Origin: JAHEFT01 sp963766195
GTDB lineage: Bacteria; Pseudomonadota; Gammaproteobacteria; Xanthomonadales; SZUA-36
Direction: 5' to 3'
Assembly: GCA_963766195.1 (NCBI GenBank)
Contig: CAVXYY010000004.1
Span: forward strand, 62,001 to 126,000
Length of the DNA stretch: 64,000 nucleotides
In this document: in pieces, positions 10,008 through 19,481 of the stretch
Layout of the letters: each line of letters starts with the position of its first letter
Numbering within the stretch: position 1 is the first letter of the stretch
Notes under the pieces: model-generated
Seen by the model: the letters and a program-made list of their open reading frames with translations, nothing else
Database searches by the model: none
Told to the model about the DNA's origin: nothing
Program-made: the position numbers and the translations under genes

Positions 10008-10935
10008 GTGACTATCCTGATTGCAACTTCAGTCCTGCGCGGCAGCGCGGCAGGCCAGAGCCACGGTGCGGTGCACCTGGTAGACATGCACGGTGGCCGG
10101 GTAGCCCATGTCGTCGACTGGAAGGCGCCGGGTATTGATCTGGATGTTCCGGGTGGCGGCCGTGGCTTGCGCGGAGTCGCCTTCGATGGCGAACGTGTTT
10201 TTATTGCGGCGTCCGATACCCTGTTCGTTTTTACACCGGCATTCGAGTTGCTGGATTCCTTCCACTCGCCCTTCCTGGATAATTGCCATGAAATCTGCAG
10301 TTTTGAGCGCCGCTTGTACCTCACGTCGACCGGCGTTCGATTCGATACTGGGTTTTGACCTGGACAACAACCGGTTCGACTGGGGCTTGCACGTGACGGA
10401 ATCCGGGAATGGATTGCAGGGCGCACCTTTCGACCCGCAGAGTATGCAGGGGCCGTCGCGGGGACAGGTCCTCGGCCTGAACAGCCTGTGGTGCGATCCG
10501 CGCGGAATGTTCATCAGTGGCTCGCGGTCGTCCGGCCTGATGTTTTTTGACGCGCAGCGGATTGATCGCCTGGTGACCCTGCCGCACGGTGTGCAGAACG
10601 CCAGGCCCTGGCGTGACGGAGTATTGTTCAATGACACCCAGGCCAACGTGGCGCGTTTCATGACGCCCGCCAGTAACCAGGTATTCCAGGTGCCGGTCTA
10701 CCCGGATTCCGAGCTGAGCCCGGTTGACGCTCCGGAAGACAAGAGCAGCCGCCAGGGTTTTGCGCGTGGATTATGCGTGCTGGACAACAGCGTGTTTGCC
10801 GTCGGCTCCTCGCCGGCGACCATAACCCTGCATAACCTCGACACCATGAAGACAACCCACAGCATCAACTTCAGCGCTGACCCGCGCCACACCATCCAAA
10901 GCCTGGCGGTGTGGCCGTATCCGCACAACGATTAA
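10008..10935 (+). CDS. Beta-propeller-like protein (TIGR03032/DUF4915-like), one frameshift
   Basis: GTG 10008 is preceded by AGAGGGG at good spacing. The N-terminal frame reads TILIATSVLRGSAAGQ, GRGLRGVAFDGERVFIAAS and NCHEICSFERRLYLTSTG, then shifts near 10335-10355 into FDSILGFDLDNNRFDW, GLNSLWCDPRGMFISGS and the rest to 10935. Repeated strand patterns (RGL-GVAF, LYLTSTG, GMFISGS) suggest a propeller. I assign the TIGR03032/DUF4915-like group with modest confidence; members often neighbour sulfotransferases, as here. Its stop overlaps the stop of the TPR-sulfotransferase by three bases. Confidence 0.55.
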
Positions 10936-12968
10936 CCGCTTGGTTGGTTGCGGTTGATGTGCTCGTACTGCTCATAGCGCGGCAACACCGGCTCGAGCAC
11001 TTCCCGAAGTTCCTGCAGATGGTCCGCGTAGTTGCGCCAGAAATGGATTGACCGGGTGTAGACCGGCTGACGCACCTGTTCGGAACTGGCGGTGCGCACC
11101 GGCCGGTCGGTTTCGTAAAATCGCGCGCAATTTTCTTCCCAGGGCAATTCACAGTAGTCCAGCAGGCGCCGCACCTGGTTATCGAAATCGGTGACCATGT
11201 CTTCGTATTGCACGGTCAGGCAGCGGCCCGGCAAGACCTCGTGCCAGTAATCCATCATGCGCTGGTACTCGAGAAAATATTCCCCGATTTCGGTCAGGTC
11301 ATAGGTGAAGCTCTGGCCCCGGGCGAATAACTGGCGATAACAGCTGAGGCAGGAATCCATCGGGTAACGCCGGGCATCGATGATCTTTGCATTGGGCAGG
11401 ATCAGGTTGATGAACCCGACGCTGGGAAAATTGTTGGGCATCTTGTCAATAAACCGGGGTTTGCCCTCAGCGCGGTGAATCTGCGCCAGGTCCAGGTAAT
11501 CCTGTCCCAGCTTTTTCAATTGTTCGCCGGTCAGTTCACGCACCGCCCTGGGATAGTTCACGCCATCCGCCCGGTTGCGGTTCAGCGAGGTCGCCACCAG
11601 GCCGATGTAAGGCAATTCAGCGGTTCCTTCCACCATGCTGTGACTGGCCAGGATCTGCTCCAGCAGGGTGGAACCGGAACGCGGCAGGCCGATGATGAAT
11701 ATCGGTTCCGGCGACGGGTGTCCGATGCCCTGTGTTTGCTGCAGAAATTCGGTGTCGAAGACCCGGATGATTTCATCGTTCATCACTTCGCCCTGCACCG
11801 GGTCGTAATTTTCTTCCATGCGCTGGGTGTGGTTGCCTTCGTCGTACAGTTGCCAGGCACGGTCGAAGTCGCCACGGTCTTCATAGGCCTTGGCCAGCGC
11901 AAACAGGAAATTCACCCGCGACTGGATATCGAAGTCTTCGTCCAGGTCCTGCCGCGCAACCTGTGATTCCATGGCGGCAATGTCTTCATCGGTCAGTTTG
12001 TAGGTTTTGAGGTTGGCCAGGCTCCAGTAGGTTTCACCGTTGGCGGGCTTTTGCCGGATACATTCACGGTAGGCCTCGATGGCCTCATCCTGTCGCCCCA
12101 CCGTTTTCAGCGTGTGTCCGAGTCCCAGCCAGGCGCCCGCGTGCCGCGGCCGGATCCTCAGCACTTTCCGGTAGGCATCTATTGCGTCGTGGGTTCGGGC
12201 CGCGGGAGCCAGCACCGAAGCCAACAGAAAATTGGCCTGTACGCTCTCCGGCTCCAGTTCAATCGCCCGTTCAAAACTGGCGATGGCATCCTGCAGCCTT
12301 TGCTGTTCTTTCAGGACGCGCCCGAGGTCCAGGTGCGCTTCGACGTAGTCCGGGGCATAGGCGACAGCCCGCCGGAACAGGTTTTCGGCCTGGTGCATGC
12401 GGCCAATCGCCATCGTCAGCGTACCGAGCAGGCGCAGGGCATCGACGTTTCCCGGGTTGGTGCGCAGAATCTCGCGGTACACTTTTTCCGCTTCACCGAG
12501 GCGGCCGGCCTGCTGGTGTTCCGCGGCGTGCGCCAGCGCTTTGCGTTCGGGGTTGAGTTCAAATGATTTTTCAAACGCCTGGTCGGCCTGCGGCCCCAGC
12601 CCCAGCATGGCCCGTGCTTTGCCCAGGTTGAACCAGGCGTCGCCTTCGGCCGGGTCCAGCTGCACCGCGTTCTCCAGGATTTCAACGGCTTCCTCGGGGC
12701 GCTGGGTTTCAACCAGCAGCAGGCCGAGGTCCGACCAGGGCTTGGCAAAATTGGGCGCCAGCCGGGTTGAAATGCGCAGGTATTTTTCGGCTTCCTGGTG
12801 CTGACCGGCCTTGAACAGCGTCGCGCCCAGCAGGGCGGTCATGTTGACATCGTCCGCGTTGCGCTTGACCGCCGCCCGGCAGAGGGCTTCGGCCTTGCTG
12901 ATCTGGCCGGAATTGATCAGTTCGATGGCTTCGAACAGGGTGCTCTTGGTAGCGAATGGCTGGGACAT
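10932..12968 (-). CDS. TPR-sulfotransferase fusion protein
   Basis: 678 residues. An N-terminal array of about nine TPRs spans roughly residues 10-350. A sulfotransferase domain follows with the PAPS 5'-phosphosulfate loop IIGLPRSGSTLLEQILASH and a 3'-phosphate-binding region near DARRYPMDSCLSCYRQ. ATG 12968 (MSQPFATKSTLFEAIEL) is chosen because the sequence upstream does not look coding and runs into the divergent gene at 13122. No signal peptide is seen. The domain order is common in marine proteobacteria; the acceptor is unknown. Nearby AspH-like, propeller and receptor genes suggest a modification island. Confidence 0.88.
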   Translation of the reverse strand: MSQPFATKSTLFEAIELINSGQISKAEALCRAAVKRNADDVNMTALLGATLFKAGQHQEAEKYLRISTRLAPNFAKPWSDLGLLLVETQRPEEAVEILENAVQLDPAEGDAWFNLGKARAMLGLGPQADQAFEKSFELNPERKALAHAAEHQQAGRLGEAEKVYREILRTNPGNVDALRLLGTLTMAIGRMHQAENLFRRAVAYAPDYVEAHLDLGRVLKEQQRLQDAIASFERAIELEPESVQANFLLASVLAPAARTHDAIDAYRKVLRIRPRHAGAWLGLGHTLKTVGRQDEAIEAYRECIRQKPANGETYWSLANLKTYKLTDEDIAAMESQVARQDLDEDFDIQSRVNFLFALAKAYEDRGDFDRAWQLYDEGNHTQRMEENYDPVQGEVMNDEIIRVFDTEFLQQTQGIGHPSPEPIFIIGLPRSGSTLLEQILASHSMVEGTAELPYIGLVATSLNRNRADGVNYPRAVRELTGEQLKKLGQDYLDLAQIHRAEGKPRFIDKMPNNFPSVGFINLILPNAKIIDARRYPMDSCLSCYRQLFARGQSFTYDLTEIGEYFLEYQRMMDYWHEVLPGRCLTVQYEDMVTDFDNQVRRLLDYCELPWEENCARFYETDRPVRTASSEQVRQPVYTRSIHFWRNYADHLQELREVLEPVLPRYEQYEHINRNQPSG

Positions 12969-13121
12969 AGAAGAAACTGATGAACCTGTAAAGGTGAACA
13001 CTTTAACCGTAACGGCCGGCACAGAATAGCCTGTCGCCGCGTATAGGCGGCAACAGATTCGCCGAACTCCGTGATCTGGGCGATAATCACCGGCAGGTTG
13101 CACTGGCGAGGAAGGTGTGAA

Positions 13122-15073
13122 ATGCGGTCGGATAAAGTCCTTGGAATGCAGCGTCGCATCAGCAGGCGGCAATTTTGCCAGGGCACTTCGGTTGCGCTCG
13201 GCGCCAGCCTGGCCCCTGGGCTTATGCATCAGCCGACGCGGCCGCGGTATTTGCAGGTTCGCCGGAAATCACGACCGGTTACTATCCACCCGCCAAAACC
13301 GGGCTGCGTGGCTCGCATCCCGGTTCTTTCGAGACGGCGCACGGCCTGGTGTTCCAGGGCAAACACTGGAACAGTGGCGCCGATACCGGTGAAGGGCGTT
13401 ACGACCTGGTTGTTGTTGGCGCCGGCATCAGCGGGCTTTCGGCGGCCTGGTTTTACCAGCAGGCCAGGCCGAAGGCACGGATCCTTTTATTGGATAACCA
13501 CGATGATTTCGGCGGGCATGCCAAGCGCAATGAATTCGTGCACGAAGGCAAAACCTTCATCGGATACGGCGGCAGCCAGTCGATTGACACGCCTTCGTCG
13601 TACAGTCCCGAGTCGCTGGCGCTGCTCAAGGGGGTAGGGGTGGAAACGGATCGCTTCTACCAGGCCTTCGACCGTGAGCTGTATAAAAAATACAAGCTTC
13701 AGAACAGCTACTGGCTGGACCGGGAGCACTTTGGTCTGGACCGCCTGGTGCGGGGAAATCCGCTGTATTCCGGCGGCGGCGGCGAGAGTCCTGAAGAACT
13801 TGAGAAATTCGCACGTGAACTGACGAACAGCGAAACAGATTACCGGGCCATGCTGAACCTGCTGACCACCCGGACCGATTTCCTGGCCGGAAAAACCACG
13901 GCGGAAAAAGTCCAGTATTTGCGGACCCTCAGCTACGACGACTATTTGCGCAAGTACCTGGAATTGTCCGATTACCTGGTCAACATCATCAACCCGCTGA
14001 CGCGCAGTTACTGGGGCATCGGTACCGACGGGATCTCTGCCCGTGAAGCCCTGTTCCTCGGATTGCCCGGTTTCGCCGGGCTGGGTGTGGATTTGCTGAA
14101 GGACGATCCTTATCACGGCCTGGAAAAGGACGAGCCCTACATTTTCCATTTTCCGGACGGCAACGCCGGCCTCGCGCGGCTGATCGTGCGCCAACTGGTG
14201 CCCGGTGTCGCGCCGGGCGACACCATGGACGACGTGGTCCGGGCACCGTTTGATTATGCGGCGCTGGACCGCCCGGAAAACTGGGTCAATATTCGCCTGA
14301 ACGCCACCGTGGTCCAGATGCTGCACCGGGGTGCACAGGCGGGGTTGAACGGTTCCGACAGCGTGGATGTGCGCTATGTGAAAAACGGCCAGGCCTATGA
14401 CGTCAATGCCCGCCAGGTCATATTCGCCGGCTACAGCGCTTTACTTCCGCACATCAGCCCGGAGTTTCCCACAGCCCAGGCCGAGGCCTTTGCCACCCAG
14501 GTCAAAGTCCCCTTGCTGTACGCCAACATGCTGGTGCGCAACTGGGAAGCGTTTGCCAGCCTGGGCATCAATAGTGTGCGATTTCCCGGAGGCTTGATGA
14601 ACAGAATGGAGCTGGACTTCCCGGTCAGCATGGGTGGTTACGAGTTTGCCAGGTCTCCGGCCGACCCGATGATCCTGCACTGGGTTTACGTGCCAACGGA
14701 TCCGGGTAAGGGTCTGGATGCGCGAACGCAGAACAAGGTGGGGCGGAGCAAGATGCTCAGCCTGAGTTTCGAGGACTATGAACGCGCCATGCGCAACCAG
14801 GCCGCCGATGCGCTCGCCGCCGGTGGATTCGACCCGGCCCGGGACATCCTCGCCATCACGGTGAACCGCTGGCCGCACGGTTACGCTTACGAATACAACG
14901 ATTTATTCGACCCGCCGCAATACAACCGCTATAACGGGCCACATGTCACCGCCCGGCAACCGTTTGGACGGATTTCCATCGCCGGTTCGGACGCCGAGGC
15001 GTATGCCTATGTCAATGGCGCCATAGATGCAGCCTGGCGCGCCGTGAATGAGCAACTGGCATTGCAATCATAG
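13122..15073 (+). CDS. Tat-exported FAD oxidoreductase, spermidine-dehydrogenase-like, one frameshift
   Basis: ATG 13122 follows GAGGAAGG. The first frame encodes a twin-arginine signal (RRISRRQFCQGTSVALGASL). The long second frame carries the FAD dinucleotide fold YDLVVVGAGISGLSAAWFY, then LDNHDDFGGHAKRNEF and IGYGGSQS, and ends at 15073. The shift lies near 13215-13240, beside a CCCC/GGG run. The GGHAKRNEF pattern and total length of about 640 residues match the flavoprotein group that includes bacterial spermidine dehydrogenase SpdH. Polyamine oxidation is therefore plausible but not shown; it may act on other amines in the periplasm. Confidence 0.7.
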
Positions 15074-15092
15074 GGGGCAGCGGCGGTCCCGC

Positions 15093-16177
15093 CTAGCCCG
15101 TCGGGTTGATTGACAACCGCTTGGCCTCACATTCGGCCAGCAGCCCCTGCCATGACTTCACGAACGCCTTGGCGCCTTCGTCCTGCAGACGGGCGGCCAG
15201 TTTGTCGAGATCGATTCCGGCCCGGGTGAAGTCGGCCAGTACCTGCTCGCAATCACCGCCGTCGGCGGGCATGCTGGCGCCGGTTTCGCCATGATCGGCG
15301 AAGGCCTTCAGGGTATCCTCCGGAATCGTGTTGACCGTGAACGGGGCCGCCAACTCCCGGACGTAAAGGATATCCGACGCATTGGGATCCTTGGTGCCGG
15401 TACTGGCCCACAATAAGCGCTGTGCCTGCGCTCCATGATTGTAGGCACGCTGCCAGCGGGCCGAGCCGAGGAGTTCGCAATAAGCCTTGTAGGTGCGCTG
15501 CGCGATGGCGATGCCCAGCCGGTTCACCAATTCATCCGGTACTTCGGATGCCACCGCAACGTCCCATCGGCTGATAAAGACCGATGCCACCGAACGCACA
15601 TCGGGATTGAGGCCGGCGGCTATGCGCCGCTCAATGCCGCGCATGTACGCGTCGGCGGCCGCTACGTATTGCTCACGGGAAAACAACAGCGTGACGTTGA
15701 CCGGTACGCCGGCAAAAATGGCTTCTTCGATGGCGGGCAGGCCTTCTTTGGTGCCGGGAATCTTGATGAAGAGGTTGGGCCTTTCGGCGCGGCCATGCAG
15801 CGATTTGGCGGCCGCCAGGGTGCTGGCGGTGTCGTGCGCCAATACCGGTGAAACCTCCAGGGATACAAAGCCGTCCAGGCCATTGCTGTGTTGGTAAACG
15901 GGACAGAACAGGTCCGCGGCCCGGGTCAGGTCTTCCAGTGCGAGAATGAAGAAAAGATCCTCCGCCGAAACCCCTGTTTCAGAATGCCTGGAGATCGCAT
16001 TGTCATAGGCGGAGCTGTTCTTCAGCGCCTTTTCGAAAATCGAGGGGTTCGAGGTCAGACCGGTGACGGACATTCGTTGATGTAGCGCTCGAGCGTCCCA
16101 TTGTTCAGAAGGTCACGGGTGATGTTGTCGAGCCAGAGGCTTTGCCCCAGGTCCTGGAGTTGTGCTGTCGGTTTCAT
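15093..16177 (-). CDS. tal: Transaldolase, one frameshift
   Basis: Pentose-phosphate enzyme transferring a three-carbon unit between sugar phosphates. The N-terminal frame from ATG 16177 reads MKPTAQLQDLGQSLWLDNITRDLL...LERYINE and then shifts near 16065-16075 into MSVTGLTSNPSIFEKAL. The rest is intact: NLFIKIPGTKEGL contains the Schiff-base Lys, followed by VNVTLLFSREQY and SVASVFISRWD. Combined length of about 360 residues fits the long (type 2) transaldolases rather than the 316-residue TalB form. The shift removes the usual start, so the gene is dead if the indel is real. Confidence 0.85.
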
Positions 16178-16372
16178 ATCATTCCTCGTCTTGAGATCGG
16201 TTAGCACCGGAAAGTCCTGCCGTTGCTGCGTGTTCATTCATGTTCAGGGTTATAGACGTTCAGGATAAACATAAATTCAAATTCTTTGAAAGCCCGGCCT
16301 TTTCCGGCGCTCCTGATCAGGTAAGATTTGAGCTTTCGGGACATAGCGCTCGCATAAGGGCAGGTCAGTACT

Positions 16373-16921
16373 GTGGAAACAGGCTATCAGGAAATTATCG
16401 ATTTCTGGTTCTCTGATCGCGTGCGCAAAAACTGGTGGAGCAAGGATGAAGCGTTCGACCAGGAAATAAAGAGACGTTTCGCAGGAATTCACCGGTTGGC
16501 ATCAGAAGGCAGGTTGACCGAGTGGCGGCAAACTCCGGAAGGACGGTTGGCGGAAATCATCGTGCTGGACCAGTTCCCGCGCAACATGTTCCGCGACCAC
16601 GCCGATGCTTTTGCCAGCGACGAGCTGGCGCGGCAGTGTACCCGCGCAGCCGTTGCCGCGGGGGCGGACCAGGCGCTGACGCCGCAGCAGCGCTCATTTC
16701 TGTATATGCCGCTGATGCACAGCGAATCCCGTGCCGACCATGAAGAAGCTGTGCGTCTTTATGCGAGCCACCCTGAACTGAACTACAACCTCGATTTCGA
16801 ATTGAAGCACAAAGCCATCATCGACCGCTTCGGGCGGTATCCCCACCGGAATGCGGTGCTCGGGCGAACTTCCACGCCGGAGGAAATGGAATTCCTGCAA
16901 CAGCCGGGGTCTTCTTTCTGA
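16373..16921 (+). CDS. DUF924 family protein
   Basis: 182 residues, starting at GTG 16373. The family pattern is clear: IIDFWFSDRVRKNWWSKDEAFD at the N-terminus, IIVLDQFPRNMFRDHADAFASD, FLYMPLMHSESRADHE, and FGRYPHRNAVLGRTSTPEE near the end. These are all-helical, TPR-like cytoplasmic proteins of unknown function found widely in proteobacteria. It is convergent with the flavoenzyme at 16943-19399, with 21 bases between stops. Confidence 0.85.
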   Translation: METGYQEIIDFWFSDRVRKNWWSKDEAFDQEIKRRFAGIHRLASEGRLTEWRQTPEGRLAEIIVLDQFPRNMFRDHADAFASDELARQCTRAAVAAGADQALTPQQRSFLYMPLMHSESRADHEEAVRLYASHPELNYNLDFELKHKAIIDRFGRYPHRNAVLGRTSTPEEMEFLQQPGSSF

Positions 16922-16942
16922 CCGCCGGCAGCCGGGGCGTCA

Positions 16943-19399
16943 TCAGGCCTTGATCCGCTCCATGCCCGGATCGTACAGGGGGCGCAGCGATACTTTGGCC
17001 GGATAGATCCTGCCGGCTATATCCACTTCCCATTTACCCTCGTTGAGGTAAGCCGCATCGACCGGGTCGCCTGTGACCATGGCAAGGCCGACCGAGCCGC
17101 CCAGCGTATGTCCGTAGGACGCCGCCCGCACATCGCCGACCGGAACGCCGTTACGTAACACGATCTCCTGGTGGATCATCTGTGGTTCCGGGTCCTGCAG
17201 AAAAATCTGGACGAGGCGGTGGGTGTACCGGGGATCGGCTTTGCGTTCGATACAGGCCTGCTTGCCGATGAAGTCACCGGGCTTGTCCAGCCGGATCGCG
17301 AAACCGAGCCCGGTGGAGTAGGGGTCGTCCGTGTTGTCGATATCGTGTCCGTAGTCACGATAGCCTTTTTCCAGGCGCAGGCTCGCCAGGGCCTTGAGGC
17401 CGGCATGCTTGAGGCCGAATTTTTCACCGGCTTCAACCAGCCGGTCGTACACGTGTCCCGCTTGTTCCGAGGGGATGTTCAGTTCATAGCCCAGTTCACC
17501 GACATAGGTGATCCGCACGCACATCACGCGGGCCAGGCCGATGTCGATTTCCCGCACTGCCCGGAACGGGAACGCCTCGTTGGACAGGTCGGCGCTGGTC
17601 AGCGACTGCAACAGTTCGCGGGATTTCGGGCCCTGGATATTCAACTGCCCCCAGCCGGAAGTCACGTCCGTCACGAACACGTGCTGATTTTCCGCAATGT
17701 GCCGTTTCATCCAGGTTTCGGTGTGCCGGTGGGCGATGTCGGAGGTCACGACCATGAATTTATCGTCCTCGATCTTGATGACGGTCAGGTCGGCCTCCAG
17801 TCTGCCGTCCTCGTTCAGCCATTGCGTGTAGGTGATTTTCCCGGCTTCACCGTTGACCTCGTTGGCCGAGATGTAGTCCAGGAAGGTCCCGGCATCCCGG
17901 CCCTGGACCAGGAATTTGCCCATGAAGGACATGTCCATCAGGATCACGCCTTCACGGCAGGCGCGGTGCTCGGCCGCCCACCACGGGAACCAGTTCGGCC
18001 GTCCCCAGGTCAGGCGGTCGGCGACCGGTTCCTGTCCTTCGGGCGCATACCAGCCAGGCGATTCCCAGCCACTGACGTCCCTGAAGTGCGCGCCCCTGGC
18101 CGCCAGGCGATCGTGGAACGGTGATTTGCGCGCGCCCCGGGCCGTTTTCGGGGAGCGGTCGGGAAAGTGGCAGGCATAGACCAGCCCGAGGGACTCCAGC
18201 GCGCGCTGCCGGCGGTATTCCGGATTGCACTGGTACTTCTGGAAACGGTCGATATTGATGCCGGTGACGTCGACATCGGGGCGGCCGTTGAGGATCCAGT
18301 GCGCGATGACCCGGCCGTAGCCGCCGCCGGTGATGATGCCGACCGAGTTCAGGCCGGCCGCGACAAAGTAGTTGCGCAGTTCAGGCGCCTCCCCGATGAC
18401 CGGGGCCAGGTCGGGTGTGAAGCTTTCCGGGCCGCAGAAAAACTTGCGGATTCCGGTTTCCATGGAAATCGGCACGCGCTCCATCGCTTTTTCAAGGTAA
18501 GGCATCAGCCGGTCCCAGTCGGGCGGCAGTTCACCGAAGGAGAAATCCTCGGGAATGCCCTCGACTTTCCATGGCGCACACTCCGGTTCGAACATCCCGA
18601 TCATCAGGCCGCCGGTTTCTTCGCGGAAATAGGAATGGGTGGAGGGGTCTTCCAGCACGGGAAGGTCCGTAGTCATTCCGTCGATTCGTTCGGTGATCAG
18701 GTAATAATGTTCCGCGGCCTGGTTGGGAATAACCACGCCGGACTGTTCGCCCAGTTGACGGGCCCACATGCCGGCGCAGTTGACGACGAATTCAGAACGG
18801 ATTTCGCCGTGGTCGGTGCGCACACCGGTTACCGTGCCATTGCGCGTCAGCACGCCCCGCACCGGGGTGTTCTGAAAGATTTTTGCGCCTTTCATGCGGG
18901 CGCCCTTGGCCAGGGCCATGGTCACGTCAACCGGGTTGATCCGGCCGTCGTGTTCGGCGTAGAAGCCGGCGCGGATATCGTCGACCCGCGCAAAGGGAAA
19001 CAGTTCTTTGACTTCGGCCGGCGAGAGTTCGTGGATCTCATTTCCATGCAGGCGGTTAAACGCCGTTACGCGGCGATATTCCTCCAGGCGATCCTCATCA
19101 GCCGCCAGTTCGATGAAACCGCAAGGGTTAAAGCCGGTATGCTGCCCGGTCTCCTTTTCAAGCCGCTTATACAGCTCCATGGAGTGCTTTCGGATACCCA
19201 TGATGGTTTCCGAACCGGACCCGTACGTGGTCATCAGGCCGGCTGCATGCCAGGTGGTGCCCGAAGTCAGTTGGTCACGTTCCAGCAGCACGACATCCTG
19301 GCAGCCCATTTCAGCCAGGTGATAGGCCACCGAGCAGCCAATGATGCCTCCGCCGACGACGACGACCCTCGCGTATTCCGGTATGTTTGAAGGTGACAT
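16943..19399 (-). CDS. Sarcosine/dimethylglycine dehydrogenase-like flavoenzyme with GcvT domain
   Basis: 818 residues from ATG 19399, which has an AGGAAAA Shine-Dalgarno. An N-terminal FAD-binding DAO domain (VVVVGGGIIGCSVAYHLAE, SGTTWHAAGLMTTYGS) spans about residues 10-380, followed by a linker and C-terminal GcvT/aminomethyltransferase domains (FMGKFLVQGRDAGTFLDYIS, YVGELGYELNIP, DKPGDFIGKQA). Enzymes of this type oxidatively demethylate dimethylglycine or sarcosine and pass the C1 unit to tetrahydrofolate. The exact N-methyl amine is not determinable. No dedicated partner is adjacent; the MetF-like gene is 12 kb away. Confidence 0.85.
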   Translation of the reverse strand: MSPSNIPEYARVVVVGGGIIGCSVAYHLAEMGCQDVVLLERDQLTSGTTWHAAGLMTTYGSGSETIMGIRKHSMELYKRLEKETGQHTGFNPCGFIELAADEDRLEEYRRVTAFNRLHGNEIHELSPAEVKELFPFARVDDIRAGFYAEHDGRINPVDVTMALAKGARMKGAKIFQNTPVRGVLTRNGTVTGVRTDHGEIRSEFVVNCAGMWARQLGEQSGVVIPNQAAEHYYLITERIDGMTTDLPVLEDPSTHSYFREETGGLMIGMFEPECAPWKVEGIPEDFSFGELPPDWDRLMPYLEKAMERVPISMETGIRKFFCGPESFTPDLAPVIGEAPELRNYFVAAGLNSVGIITGGGYGRVIAHWILNGRPDVDVTGINIDRFQKYQCNPEYRRQRALESLGLVYACHFPDRSPKTARGARKSPFHDRLAARGAHFRDVSGWESPGWYAPEGQEPVADRLTWGRPNWFPWWAAEHRACREGVILMDMSFMGKFLVQGRDAGTFLDYISANEVNGEAGKITYTQWLNEDGRLEADLTVIKIEDDKFMVVTSDIAHRHTETWMKRHIAENQHVFVTDVTSGWGQLNIQGPKSRELLQSLTSADLSNEAFPFRAVREIDIGLARVMCVRITYVGELGYELNIPSEQAGHVYDRLVEAGEKFGLKHAGLKALASLRLEKGYRDYGHDIDNTDDPYSTGLGFAIRLDKPGDFIGKQACIERKADPRYTHRLVQIFLQDPEPQMIHQEIVLRNGVPVGDVRAASYGHTLGGSVGLAMVTGDPVDAAYLNEGKWEVDIAGRIYPAKVSLRPLYDPGMERIKA

Positions 19400-19481
19400 G
19401 AATCGTATTTTCCTGTTGTGGAATGGGATAATTCGATCATAATTCAATTCAGCTTTTCATGCGCCAGGTCGTGTCCCGATA

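Noticed and set aside
12051..12566. Long plus-strand ORFs inside the TPR-sulfotransferase and similar antisense frames (18167-19390, 29333-30859, 33232-34386, 53463-54692)
   Set aside because: They are antisense shadows of intact, family-matched genes in high-GC DNA, with no motifs of their own.
13071..13229. N-terminal extension of the TPR-sulfotransferase to 13229
   Set aside because: The extension has non-protein-like composition and overlaps the divergent Tat-signal gene; ATG 12968 starts the recognisable TPR region.
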